Below are positions 27,301 through 41,800 of a stretch of 64,000 bases of DNA, in pieces; the stretch's first letter is position 1; each line of letters begins with the position of its first letter. The stretch is from Cruorifilaria tuberocauda (taxonomy: Eukaryota > Nematoda > Chromadorea > Rhabditida > Onchocercidae), in contig JABVXU010000049.1 of NCBI GenBank assembly GCA_013365365.1, positions 179,651 to 243,650 on the forward strand, written 5' to 3'. Below the pieces are notes generated by a model. That model saw nothing but the letters and a program-made list of their open reading frames with translations. It searched no databases and was not told the DNA's origin. A program made the translations under genes and the position numbers.

Positions 27301-30300
27301 CCACTGTTTCTGCTATTGATATCATATATCCCCTGCAGAGTGTTTTATTGAATACGAAGGCGATTGAAGTAATTTTCTTCCATTCTGCCAGCTCTTTAAA
27401 TTCATAATCAAAGTCAGAAAAACCTGAAAATTGTAGTCCATTCAGAACGGTCAATTGAATGTATCCCCAGCTGTGCATCATTTAAAATCCTCCAGCTGTC
27501 AGCTGTGAAATTTGTCATGATATTGGATAAATGAATTAGTTTCCGAGATCGAGCCATCAATTCTGTACTTGTTTCCAATGCCATGAGAATCCACGCACCA
27601 AGACACAGATATCCAATTAATACTGTTACCAGTATCACATGAGGAATCAAGATTTTGAATAACTGAAAAAAATTAGTTTGATAGCTTTTTTAATTAGTTC
27701 AAGCATTACCATCAAAATTTGTATTATTTCCGATGCTAAAAAAGAACGCTGTAGACCATATCAAATTCTTATTTCATAGTAGCAATTTCGTCTGCTGATA
27801 CTTTTCAATCATTCTGAATCTTTTCAATTCAAGCCGTTCTGTCTTGGTTACAAAGTACTATTGAAATCTTGATTTTTTGAATATGAATGTTCCTTTTTCT
27901 TTTGTGAAGAATAGTTCAGGCAAAGATTTCATTTCCAATTCAGAGTGAAAATTTTTCACGTTTGTAAATTTATGAATTTGCATGAGTTCATCTTACATAG
28001 TATCTTTATTCCTGATTAATAATGAAATGTAGCCCACACTTATTTTGATTTGATGCAAACATATCGATAAAGATATATAAAAATTATACGCGTCAAATAT
28101 TGATCAATATTTATCTAGGCTAGATAGTATTTACAGAACAGAAATTTAATAATGTTGATATAATTGGTTATAATTTAAAGTATACTTCTTGCTTCATTAC
28201 ATTATCACTCTTATAGCAGCAATACGGTTATTTATTTGTTTTGACAATCTAATTAAATTTTATCTCAGTCGAATCTAGTTTTCAGAAAAATAACTTTTTG
28301 TGACTTTTCAAGTTAGAATGTTCCAGTAATGCGATAAAATAATTCAACTTGGACAGTAGGAAAATTTTACTTTCAAAATGTTATTAACAGTTTCAAATAT
28401 CGATATTTTTCATTCATATCAGAACTATTTATTCATATTTATCCTCTAGTTTTCTACAGGAGTATCATCGTAAACCTTTTCATTTTTACGTTTCCAAGAG
28501 AAAGGATAGGATAAATTTTTTTTGCGGAAAGTCGTACATCTCATTTGAATACCCATGGTACCAGCACCAAAATATTTAGAGGCAGATGTAGCTTTGGGCA
28601 CTCAAAAATTTTCAATTTCGAACGAAATCGAAAAGCTAAAAGGGACTATATTATAACTCCACATCCCTCTCTATCACAAACTGCTTCAAGAAATATATTT
28701 AGGCCTACTTCTCAATGATGTTGTCATGTTAATTATCTAAATAGGTGGGAAATGCTGAGAAATTTTTCAAACATAATCAATATATAAATATTTGGGTAAC
28801 ATATATTGCGAACAGTGTGAGAAATCATCGCTTCTATATGGTTAAAGGAATTGATTCACTATTCTCAATTCTGACTGCGGAAAATGAAATGAATGTCACT
28901 CATCACATCTTAAAAATTTAAGTCACTTTTTTATCGACAATGTCAGTAGTTTGATAGTTTGACATTTTTGCTTGTTAAATAGTTTCTGTCTAAATTTTAA
29001 CATTTTTTTTTTGCAACTAAAATTGTTACAACTCAATAAAATTCTTATTTGACATAAAATTTCATTTGTTCCTAGACTTTTCGGACGAATTCGGACGAAT
29101 TATGTGCGAGAACTAAATTAAAAGCTATATGGAATGAAAATGTAATGGTATAGCAATGTAAAGTTTAAACAAAATCTACGTTACGTTTTGTCTACGTTAA
29201 TTAATGCTTATAAATCAATCAACATAGCGAAATCCTTAGAGATTACACGTTACAGTTTGATAACGTATAAATATAGTGAAGAATGCTATCACACATTGGA
29301 ATGCTCAGTAAAAAATGTGGAATTATTTATAAAACTGTAAACGTACATAGATTATTTAAATTATTTCAACTAAGGCTTCAAATATTTACTTTAATAAAAA
29401 TCAAAATTTTAGCGATGCTTTATTTTTCGAAGTTCAGTTTATTTAGTTTTATTGTAAATTTGAGAAAATAATTCGTTCAAAAAATATCTCGGCACAGTGA
29501 GATAGTATCAGTTCCACTAATTCTCTATGTTTAAAAAAATACAGAAAGGGCAACCTAAATTCTTTCAAATAACACAACTCTGAAAAGCATTGGACAAGAA
29601 AGTACAAAAATGACCGAAAGTTGTGAGGGCGTTGTGAGATGAAGATAATGTTTTGAACAGAAATAGGAAATGACTGCAGTAACTGAATTTTTTGTTAATT
29701 AAAACAGAAAATAATTATAACTTATCGTGGAAATGATAGTTTATATTTTGTTGCCTTCCCAAAATGTTCATAATCGCATAAAGTCAAATATTAAAGTTCA
29801 GATCACCGCACAGGATCTTGTCTCAATTTTTTCCTTTTTCCTCAGTTTCTTATCCTAAGTCTCTATATAATAATAAAGATAAGACCAAAGATTTCCTATT
29901 TCCTACTAAATTTTTTTCTTTCATTTTTGCATTTTTTACTCATGTTTTCTCAAATAAAAATTTTGTTTCTCATTTATACGATACAAGATGTTTGCTTATT
30001 CTTCAAGTAAAGTAAATAAAGAAAAAAAAGTAAGACTTGCATGACAGAAAGAGAAAAAGAAGTTAAAAATAATAAATAAAAATAAAAAAATGAAAGATAA
30101 TAGGAGAAATTTCTCTTCTCATGTTTTCTTTTTTATATCATAACCAAATTTATTTCTGTTAACTTTTTTATTGAGTAAGATACCATTAAAAATACCTTTC
30201 GTGTACGTTTTGAACAATTTTTTGATTCGCGCGTTTCATCCTCTTTCATCGTTTCTGCGATAACTGTCGCACCATCCTCTGCTTCCAACAGGGCTGATTG

Positions 30301-32827
30301 CGATGTAAGCGGAATACCATCCCATCGAGTTGTAACGTGATCTGCAACTGCAGCTATCAAATTTTATCATGGATAAAATTAAAATTTTACTTTAATTATA
30401 ATGAAACCAATTCCACCAATCCCACCCGTTATCTTGTTCACTTAAAATCTTCAATCGGAGTTTACTTCGACTTTTCGAATTTTTATTTTGCTCAATGACA
30501 TCGATTTCTGGTAAATAAATATGTTTTCGAGCAAATAGAAAAGCTTACGGATATGCCTTCTTTTAATACATAATTTAAAATTTGGAAACTCGAAAAACTT
30601 GGAAAAATCCTCTGAACTTGTATTTCTCTGCACTCAAAGTATGCATTACTATGCAATAATATTAATTTTTTCTCTAATTATTTGTTTTTCTACGCATGGA
30701 TTACACTATGTTTCTAAACATTATTTGCTAATGTTACCAGAGATTTCAATTATTAATTAGTATGGTTTAGTTGATTGCCTCTGTCTACCCAAGTATTTGC
30801 TCCTTACAATAAACTTGAAACAATTGCCTAACTTGGAAATAAATATTGCAAATAAATATGATTCTAGTATTCTTCAATAAAACGTTAATTCAATCTTCTA
30901 TTTTAGGCAGAGCATTCGAACGGACATTAATATTAATTATAAAAAAAAATCTGAAAGAAACATGATAATGAACGCTGGTTACTCTTTGATCCTATTTATT
31001 TTGATTCGTGGTATGAAGATCTATTACTGAAAATTATTATGTCACCGGATAATACTATAAAAAGATTTATAGAACGAATCATAAATCCATATCTGATCTG
31101 TGTATGGAACTTTGTTTAGGAAAATAATATGTTTGGACGAACTTAAATAAATCTACAGGGAATTAAAAGCGTGATGGATCCATTTAGTTTCAGTTTTTTC
31201 AATCCTTGCATTTTTTCCACACACTAACCGAAAAACAATAATGTCCAGTTTATCCTGCAAAGAACATTCATTTTATCCATTTTTCAACAAATTATCTCTA
31301 TCCTGCCTCCTCCGTTAGATAAAAAAGATTAAAAGAAAAGATTTATGGAAGCAATGCGCATTAAAAAGTTTTGCTTACACCAAAGAACAATTAGCATTAT
31401 GCATCAATAAAATGGATAGAGTAGTGCGGTGTGACCATTAGGACCTAAAATGATAAATAATGACAGTGTGGTAGTATCAGTTCCACTAATTCTTAAATGG
31501 CATATTTTACGTATACTATTAATTAATGTCATGCATCTTTCAGGAATTCCAGTTGTACAAATTATTATCCTTATTTTTAATCTTTTTTTCTGATTGTTTC
31601 AAAGGATCGCGTCTGAACGGTTAAAGCTTCAATAAAAACAAGAATAAGTTACTAAAAAATGAATTTGCTTAAAGCAAATATAAATAATAAAAGGTAGAAA
31701 TTTGTCGTTTGATAAGAGAAATCGTTGATTGTACGAATGGAGGTTGCAGGAAGCGGAATGATTTTAAATATCATAAAAACTAAAATACTATTAATGAGAA
31801 ATACTGAAAGCCAAAAATCCGTCTCTAACTGATAAATTTAACATATTAGCCTATACTGATAATTAGTTTTTCAATAATATTAATTGTGTTCTATATTTAC
31901 AGAATAAAACGTAATGAAGTCGTTGAGGGAGCTGTATATTTCTATATTTTAAGATTAATTCAAACTGAATCTTGAACTCACGGAAGCACTCAGAGTTTAT
32001 ATTATTGAGTATTTTCAAGTCTCTTTATTTCTCAAAATAGTAGAAGTGTGATAACTAAGAATATATATTTTCAATCATCAAACTTGCAAAATTTCAAATG
32101 CAATGTTGATAAAATTATTGATTTGAGTGGAACTATCTTCTATATACACAAACTTTCCGATCATGAAAAATTTTTCATTAACTTCAAAATAAACGAAAAG
32201 AAAGGTAAGATTATGATTGGCAGTAACTAGCCGGTTGAAAGTGAAATACAGCCTAACCCACCAATGGTAATTCGTCCATCGCTTTGTATAGTCACTGTTG
32301 GCCGTCGATAGTATTGTTTACTGAACTTCTTGTCTATATCAGACGATGAATAATAGCATAGCGTGTTTGTTAGGGACGAGCTTCGAATAGCTCTATTTTG
32401 GTACTGGACAGAGTTATCCTTTCTTTGGTCCTTTCCATATTCATTCCTTTCTTGTTCATTTTCTGTCACGCTTGATGTGGTTGATTGTTTTGCGATCACT
32501 TCAGCAATTTGCCGTCCTAGTCGTATTTCGGTTCCCTGCGGAGCGATGGATAATCGTCGTAAAGCTCTTGATTGAGTGGAATAAAAGAACATTCTATGAA
32601 ATTAGTCCTTGAATGGGTGCATTAGGGACTGTTTCAATACTGTAAACAATCCTTGCTAAAGTATATAATCCGTCCGTGGGATTTGTGCAGCATTAGCAAA
32701 GCACAATAAGGATCAGAGAAGGAACATTAAAAGTGGTAGTTATGAAGTGTGCACGAGCATCAGTTCAAAATTTAACCGATGGCATCTCAGTGCAGTTAAG
32801 GAAGATGTGTTTGAATGATGTGCAATA

Positions 32828-32864
<37 letters not shown>

Positions 32865-35800
32865 CTGTGTGTGTGTGTGTGTATGTATATGTGTGTGTAT
32901 GTATGTGTGTGTATGTATGTGTTTATGTGTTGTATATACTTGTATGCATGTGTATATATATATGTATATATGTGTGTCTGTATATATATATATATACTTA
33001 GAAGAGAACCAAAGATGGACTGAGTTTGTATCAGTCTCTGGATTCATTCAAATTTATTGCAACCATCAAAACTACATGCAAAATTTCTATATCAAGCACC
33101 TCCTTGCTTCATTTCTGATATGCAGTTTTACTAATGAACTCTTTTTTACTGCAAACCTAATTCAATATTAGAATAATTCGAGTATTTTTCATAAATGCAG
33201 AAGTCGAACTTTCAAAAATCATTATAACTTTGAATTTTGAGAAACATGCCATAATTTATAGAATTCATTTTAAAAAAAGACGAAAGTACTTTGAGCGATG
33301 GAAAAAAAGTTCTAAATAGCAAAGAAAGTGGACGCTGTGATAAGATGAAGACAAAGGACTGTAAGACTACTAGTCATAAAACAACTCGTAAGCATTTCAG
33401 TGAGCTCAAAAGTTTGAAGTGCATCTAATTATTGAAAGCATTACATTCAAAGGAAAGTATTGCACACAATACGATAAGCTTAATTTCGTTTGCTAACAAA
33501 TCGTTCGGAACAAATCCTCGTGAAACATTTTTCTCCAGTCAACCACAATTCTCTGCTACCTAAACTGACTAAAACAGATTGTGTCCTTAGATATCACAAA
33601 TAAACCTTTTCTCTCTAATTCCCTGGATAGAAATCCATTCGTTGTTCGTAACAAGACGCTTACAAACTAAAACAAGAATGTGGACAGCTGTTAAAAAGTA
33701 TGTCAGAGTTCCAGTAAAATGAAATCAGCCATCTCACATCTACAAATAAGGTACTACACATCCATAACAAAAAGGCAATGACAATTAAAGTTGTTCATTT
33801 GTTATTTAATACCCATTATTTCATAGTTTCCTTGATCAAAACAGTGGTTCCGAATGGGACAAGAAATATATCAGATTTCAACCCTTTTTTTCCCGTGAAC
33901 ATTTAATTTAGATAAATTATGGGTAAATATATTCTACTTCCTTATCAAAATCTTTGAAAAGCCGACAATGTGAAAATTACATTTTTCCCTGCAACTCTTG
34001 TAAACTCTCGTCCTTACTTTCATTTTAGTTTTTGAGTGCTTTGTTGTGAACAAAAAATGGATTATTGTCTTGGGAATAAGAGATATTCAGAGATGTGATC
34101 TGTTTTAGCCAGTTCAGGTAGTAGCAAATTTCGGCAGGGGGATAAAGATTCATAATCATATCAGAGTATGATTTATAAAATGCTATATTTCATCATGTCA
34201 TTAACGAAAAATGATCTTATTTTAACAAATATAAACTAATCTGACTGTTGAAATCTTAGTGAATATAAGCTAATCTAACTACTAGGTCAAAATGACTGGT
34301 AATTAATTCTTCATGAATCATCCTGCTAATATATCCAAGCATTTGACACAGCATCCTTAAATGATGATCAAAATCGAATGCTCTTTATAGCTACACATTT
34401 GTTCTTCCAAGGATTATAACTGTAAGAATATAAGCGAGAGGTGAAATATATTCCAATAAACACCGTTCATTCCGTCAACTCCGAAACCTGCGATTGCATA
34501 CGAAATAGTGTTATTTAATCAGTTAATTTTATCATTGATTCTTTCACTTAAAAATAATTTGACTTATACCTAATTGCAGCTGTAACAAATACAAATAAAT
34601 GCTAAGATTAAGCTTTTTCAACTAAACGTTGAACAATCACAATTTTATAAATTTTAACAATTTAAATTTCCCTTCTGGTTTAAATGCTTCTAATCAGGAA
34701 TTTGTCCTATACTGACTTCCTCAAACATCCTCAGAAATGAACTTGGTTGCTGTAAGTTTCTCAAAAGAACTTGGGAATAATCGCAAACGTCTAGAGACTC
34801 AACCTGTTTTTGTCAGATTTGGCAGATAGGCTTCTGAAGAATTCAAGGCGACATTAACTGTCACGAAAGATTTGATCCTCAGCTGGAATTTCTCACAAAT
34901 TATGGATTTAATAAATTCCTCCCTGACATTTCTGCTTATTTTGTTAACATTATAATTGTTTACGGTATTAAAGCAGACTAAAATTTCGGCCTTCATATTG
35001 ATGGGAAATTTTCGTCCTCCGTGCTTCAGATAAAGTTCATGCTTCGTCATTATAATGCTGCCAGGGCCAAACTATTATCGACATAACCAAACCTGTAATG
35101 TTCTCTTTCTGCTCTTCTTTTTCCGGTTAAAAAATCACAAAATCAAAGAGATTTTCATCAAAAAGAAACTTTCCGGTCAGTGCTAAACGATTTTCATCGA
35201 ATTTGAAGCAACGTCTTTCAGCTGTTATATTTGTTACAAGAAAGAAGTAAACACAAATACATTCTCTCAGATGCATTCTGAATTTTTATAATCAGTTATT
35301 TTGAATCGATTCCGATCTTTTGAAAAATCTGTTCAGAATTAACATCAGTTAATAGTCAAATTTTCTCTCGAAACAGAATTGTTTTGATCTCGTCGGACGT
35401 ATCTATTTAGTTGTCATTTCGAATTATCTAGTTCACATTCCTTTATACTTTTCTCTGGTTGATTTCTTTTGCGAATATCTTAAAGTCCCTATATTAACGG
35501 GATAAGGAACGTCTCCTTGGTGAACTTTTTGCTCATTATCAAGCACCTTGATGGTCATTTTTCCATTCGTGATGAAACGATCGTACCTGATTACTTAAAT
35601 CTACACTATCCAAGGAAGAGATACACATATGCATTCTTCTATCATGACAGTTAAATACAAGAGACACCGTTTGGACGAAAGGGAAATTAAAAAAAGAAAA
35701 TATAAAGAAAATTAAATCTATTTGATACATTTGATAAGAAATCTGAAAATGATATTGAATATTTAATGACACTCAGCTGTGTTAAAAATTTATGGAGTCC

Positions 35801-38800
35801 ATAAAAAATATTAAATTACACTCCGTGACTTTTGGTTTCATCATGAAAGTGCATTTTGAGTTAAAATTCTACTGAAAGAAGTCTACATCAGTCAAAAACA
35901 AAAAAACAAGAGCTTGCTATAGATAATACCGTTTCCATCCATTAAAATCTAAAAAAAAATTAATTACAATTGTTTTGATATATTTCAATGTTTTAAACTG
36001 AATTATTTCGCTTAAAAATTCGCTATTTCACTTATAGGTAAGGAAACTACACACATTTCATTCAAAACTTTACTTCACCCGATAAGAGAAATTCAATATT
36101 TTAATTCTTGTTGATTAGGTCTTCCGCATCTATTTTGCTGCAAACAGTAACACGATTCGCGGTTTACTTGCTCCAAAATAAACGAAACTTATCCCAAGCA
36201 TGATAGGAAGTACTTATGAGATCAAGTAAAATGTTTAGATTAAGTTTACAACAGGTGGACTCTACCCTCTGCAAAAAACTAATCATATTTAATCAGTTTA
36301 TTATACTAAAATGAAATGTTTTGTTCATTATGAATCTTTAGTAACTTCAAATATGAATAATGAATAAAAAGGAAGTAAGTAATTTTTAAAGCGATAAATA
36401 GGAAACAAATATTCAGTTCAGTTGGATATTTAAGCAATAAATTGTACTGGAGAAAATTATCTGCATCAAGATCTTTGTTGAAATATAGAATTATTAGTTG
36501 AATTCTTTTCAAAGGATCGTTTTATTTGCACGCATGAGAGAATTTTCAAAATTGATTGCTCAAATTATTCTTCTTCTCTGTTTGGCTTCACTCTTTGTTA
36601 TTGAATTTTCTGGACAACAGATTTCTTCCAAGACAACTGTATTCGTATGAGAATGAAACTAAACTCTCTTTTACCACCATCAAAATTTGAACACTAATTT
36701 TTTTTTTTGGAAATAGGACTGCCGTTCGAAATTTTTGATTGCAAGAGATTAAAAGCTATGTCCAATGAGATATTGCCAATTATGTATAATGGAAGCGCAA
36801 TCAATATTTTCTATGTGATAATTTATTTGTTTAAATGATCTTCAAATGATAATTATTTTGATTTTCTATAAGAAATAAACTCCCATTCCGATTCGTCTCA
36901 AATTTTATTTTTCTGAGAAATTGTTCGAACAAACTTCTCGATAAATCAATCAATGATTTCTGTAGATGAAAATTTCTCGATTCCCAATCAATTTTTCAAC
37001 ACAAATTTATTCAGGGTTAAAATCACAAAGATTAATCTATTCGCTTTTTTTTTCATAAACATTCTTATAAAAGGCATAAAACTGCTTTTAAATTACAGTC
37101 ACTTGCAACGATAGTGTTAGTTACAACTTCTAACTATCAGATCATGATGTTTCACTTGGTCATCGCACTAAAGAAACAATTCATATCAATGCATTCTAGC
37201 TAACATAACTTCATCTCATGATGTGAAAACTTATTAGCCAGAACTTATAGAAAACAGATTAGTCAAAGGATTATAAATTTACACAACCTTGCAATTACTG
37301 TTGGTTAGCATCAAAAATATCCCGTGCAATATCGTTCACAAGTCTACCTTCTGTTTTGTCTACTTACATGCGTTTGTATTATCTCTGCTATTCATAGAGT
37401 TATATTCTGTCTCTAAATATTCAAAGTTATTTCTCTAACATATAATTACGTTGAACTCCATGGAAGACATGTTTTCATCCTTATCAGAGAATCCAGAACT
37501 AACCCATTTTTCTGGCCATTAATCTGTCCATGAGTGAAATGCTTGCCAAGCTTCTGACAAATCATTTCAGCCGGTGAATTCCGACTATGTGCTTTCTTAT
37601 ACCTACAAACATGGCCTTCAATGAGTTGAGTAACATACACTAAGAGGAATTTCTCGCATGATAGACCTATTACTATTCTTCACCTTTTCATTGCTTTAAC
37701 AAGACAACTACTAGAGTTCTTTCGCTATAACTCTACACTAAGACAAAACCGACAAGATTCTGGTATCGCAATCAAGCGTTTCTGTACTGTGTTTGCCTCT
37801 TATTTTTTCTCACATTGATACCATTAGAAGAATATTGAATATTTTGTTTATTTTGTCCAGCGAACCTCATATATCACAGGGAATAACATCCACTCTTCGT
37901 TTCCTTTTGATAACCTTGCTATTACTACTATTTTTGTACATCTCTCACTCCATGTCGAGAAGTTTTACATAATTCAAAGATCATTTATCTTTATCCAATT
38001 TTCAATATTTTTTTTAATAATCTAATGAGGCTCTCGCTACTACAACAATTTTTTAGTTATTTTTATTATGTGCAACAACTGTTAATTATACCATTCCACT
38101 TTGTAACGTTTGTTTCTAACTACCGTTTTATGTTTCACTCGTTAAGACACATGCAAGCTATTGCCTGAAGTGTTTTGATAAACGATATTGTGATTACGAG
38201 TAAAATGATGTTACTAAAATAGTAAAATGGTGAGTTAGCATATTACATTTTCAGCAACTGATTTATGTAATGGATAAATGAAAAATAAATGGCTACATGT
38301 TCATAATACGAAGTATTTTTGGCTGCATATTATTTTCATATCTTCTTAATTTACAGCAGTAGTGAAAAACCAAAAATTTATGACAATTAGCCTCATTACT
38401 GCCAAACCGATCCACAGTTAAAAGTTCCAAAAAGGAATGAATTGTTCTGAAATATTTATTTTGAATCTCAAAATAGCTGAAAACATTTCGTTAAAAATTT
38501 CTCACTGATCATTGAATAAATGAAGAAAAAATATTGCAATTTGACAGTAAATTAGGACCGATTTCCTAATTATTGACTAAATACATAAGAGTTCAGTCGA
38601 TTAAATTCCTAAGTTACACAACTTTTGCATTCTTCATACGGCTTAGATTATAAAAATATAAATTTTCAATTTTAAAACAATTAATTTATTGCAGGCTTAT
38701 TTGAATATTCTTCACAACTTGGAAATATAGGAATTCTACCACTGATTATTTAAGTCGCAGTCTATTAAGCTCATGCGGAACGGTCGGGTATCATCATGTA

Positions 38801-41800
38801 CTACTATTCCTCTTGCTATTACTGCTAAAGTTAATTCAAGCAAATTGATTGTTAATATCAAACCATTAAGTAATTTGAAGCCGTAGATTTATAACATATT
38901 ATAATAAGAGCAAACAAACGTAAACATAAAAAACGAAATCTTCTAAGGGGTGAATCAAAAGGGTAAAAAAAGAATGAATAAAAAGCAGGAAAACTGAAAA
39001 TAAAGTAGGGTACCTTTGACATAAGCAATATGAGATCGTTCGGAACTTCGTGATAAATTACGTGAATCATCAGAGGTAGTCTGTGCTTGCTGAAGACCCG
39101 CTGTTGTTCGGATCAGACCGGCTGTTTTAAATAAAGCTAATGCGGGATTGAACCGTTCGTTGGAGATCACTTGTGAATAAATCATAGTCTAGGAGCATTT
39201 CAAAACGCTTAGGTAACTCATTAGTAGTAATATCAGTAATAACTTTGTGAAGTGGGCGGTTCTCTTCAGAATCATTTGAGACGTCTTTGGAATCAACAAC
39301 ACGGTGACAACGGCATCGCGTACATCGTCGCACATTGTCAGCGCCCCTCCATGCGCGTTTGCACACACACATGCATAAATATATATATATAGACATACAC
39401 GTACAGATGAACGTATGCTCAACGAGAAAACTCATATATGGGAATCAAGACTGGAAAGAGTGGCAACAGGCGGAACGCCAACTCTACATATCGTTCTATT
39501 TTTGCAGAATTGAACAAGTTCAAACTTGTCTCAAATAGCGGGGACGATGTCATTTCTTTAGAAATAAAAGATTGAACATGGCTGTGAGTATAACGAGGAA
39601 GTTCAATCCGATATCAACTAATCCATAAATTTAGACAGAAAATTTTTAAGAACCCTTCCTGCAAGTGGACGACCACTGATCTGCGAAGATCAAAGGAAGA
39701 ATCATATAACAATTTCTTTTTTTTTTGAATCATAAACTTTGAAATTCATGTTTTTTGCTTGAACAAACCCAACGAAACATATGAAACGAAATGATACGAA
39801 AAAGCTAAACTGAAAAAATCATACAATATCAGAAGTACAATTAAAACTTTTCAGAAAAAGCTTTTCATCTAAATGATATTCGAAGGTAACAAGCCGATCA
39901 TTTATATCCTCTAGCAAAAATCTTAATTGAAATTCTTAGCTTTCGAAGTTTTCAAGATTATGCAGTAAGGAAAAATAAGAGTAGCAGTATATTCAGCAAA
40001 ATTTACAGTTTTTAGTTTAAATTCTGGAAGAGAAAGACAGAAAGAGAGAGAGGGGAAGAGAGGCGAGTAGAATATCAGAAGTATCTCAAATATGAAGCTC
40101 ATAAAAGTTATACAGTGGCCACAAACGCTGAATTATGCTAAGATGCCTTAAGACAAGAAGATGCTATGAAGATGACATTATGGAGTGATTACAAATGATT
40201 TAATATCGATTAGAATCATAAATGATATTGAGGAGTAATTATTTATTAACCTTTATTTAAACCTGTTGCTGAGGACGTGTACTGTCCCATTTGAGGAATT
40301 AGCAAGAAAAAAGCTGTTTAAAAATTAAACAACTAGTTTATAGCAGTCCCTCAAATGTACATTAGAATAAATTATACAAAGCGATGTGTCAGTTTGTCTT
40401 TCGAAAAACTGAAAACTCAGATTTAATAAACAAAAGCAACTTTTCGAAGAGCTGTTTATGCTTATGATGTTGTATAGTAAGACCTTGAATTCTGACTAGC
40501 ATTCATTATTCATATATAAATATTTGCACTTTACTATTTTGGATATTTTTTTGGTGGAATGTGGTTTACGCTGCCAAGTCCTTAGAATTTTCCATCATGT
40601 ACAAACTTATATTATTTTTTGCATAGTATCAAAAATTACAGAAAATGGATATGAAAAATCGAGCCTTCTTCTAATTAGTATTTACTTATGGACAAATATT
40701 TGCAGAAATTAAAAATTTCGAAAAAAAACTCATTTTTTTACATTTCGTTATTTTCGTAAAAACAGCATGGTGAAAGTCGGAAAAAAGAAGGGTAATGTTC
40801 CCTTGAAAGACGACTTTTTTATTTTGCATAATTCATGTTCGAAATTAAAAAATTTGTCATATTATAGTTCTATCTTCCTTCCGTTTCTGACCTTTATCTC
40901 TAACCGTCCGTAAGGTGCAATTCAACCATTATCGTCACAACTGCTTGGTATTCGTTTCTAGTAGTTCTAAATTTTGAATAATCCTAAATCCCTTTAGAAA
41001 GAAAACATGATAATGATTAATTACAGGTACCTATTAATTCGATGCGCAATATTAAGAAATCAAAGTACTGATTTATGCAAGAAAACTTTTAATCTTGTTC
41101 CCGAAATAAGCAATCAAATTTCCTACTCTCGATCAGGAGAAATATAAATAAGCAATGAATGAAAAATGATCTTCTTAATCTGCTAATCGGATAATTTTCA
41201 TGAAAAAATGCATTTCCTCATGAAATTCAAAAATATATAGTTTTGAGGGTTAGTTTTAAATGCCAGTATAAAATCATTGCTGATTAATTGTTAGTTCATA
41301 GAAACGAAACTTAATTTGAACAACTAATTTAAATTTAGTTTTAACGGTGCAATATGAGAGAATAATAGCGTTTCAAGTGTTTAATCGCAATAATTACACT
41401 AAATTTAATCCTCATTTTTTCTAAGAAATATTTGCATTAAATTTAACTCTCATATTTTACACACTGACAGCTATTTTTTAGCGAAACTCAGAAAAATAAT
41501 TTCATAATCATTCAGAATCCCAAATAAAGTAAGGACATGGATTACAGCGAGAATCAGTTAGAATATTAACTTTTTATTCATTGTAGCACATTTCCATTGA
41601 AACGAAATATTTGCAGATTTAAAGAAATGCACGTCGCAAATAGGGATGGGTCATGTGCGCAGAAATATTATTAGCAAAATGTGATGTCGTGTGTCTTGAT
41701 TGCAAATAAGTGTGTCATTTAGGATTCCATGCTAAAAATTAATGAGATTTTTTTCAACAAAATTTTCAAATATCTCTGGCAAAAAATTCTTCCATGCTAA

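Noticed and set aside
32733..33171. Open frames across the TG repeat near 32.8 kb
   Set aside because: Same repeat artefact; the non-repeat ends have no coding character.
37446..37640. 64-codon minus-strand frame in the K2P intron, less A+T-rich than its flanks
   Set aside because: No splice phase compatible with the channel and no recognisable family; left as a possible chance frame or relic.
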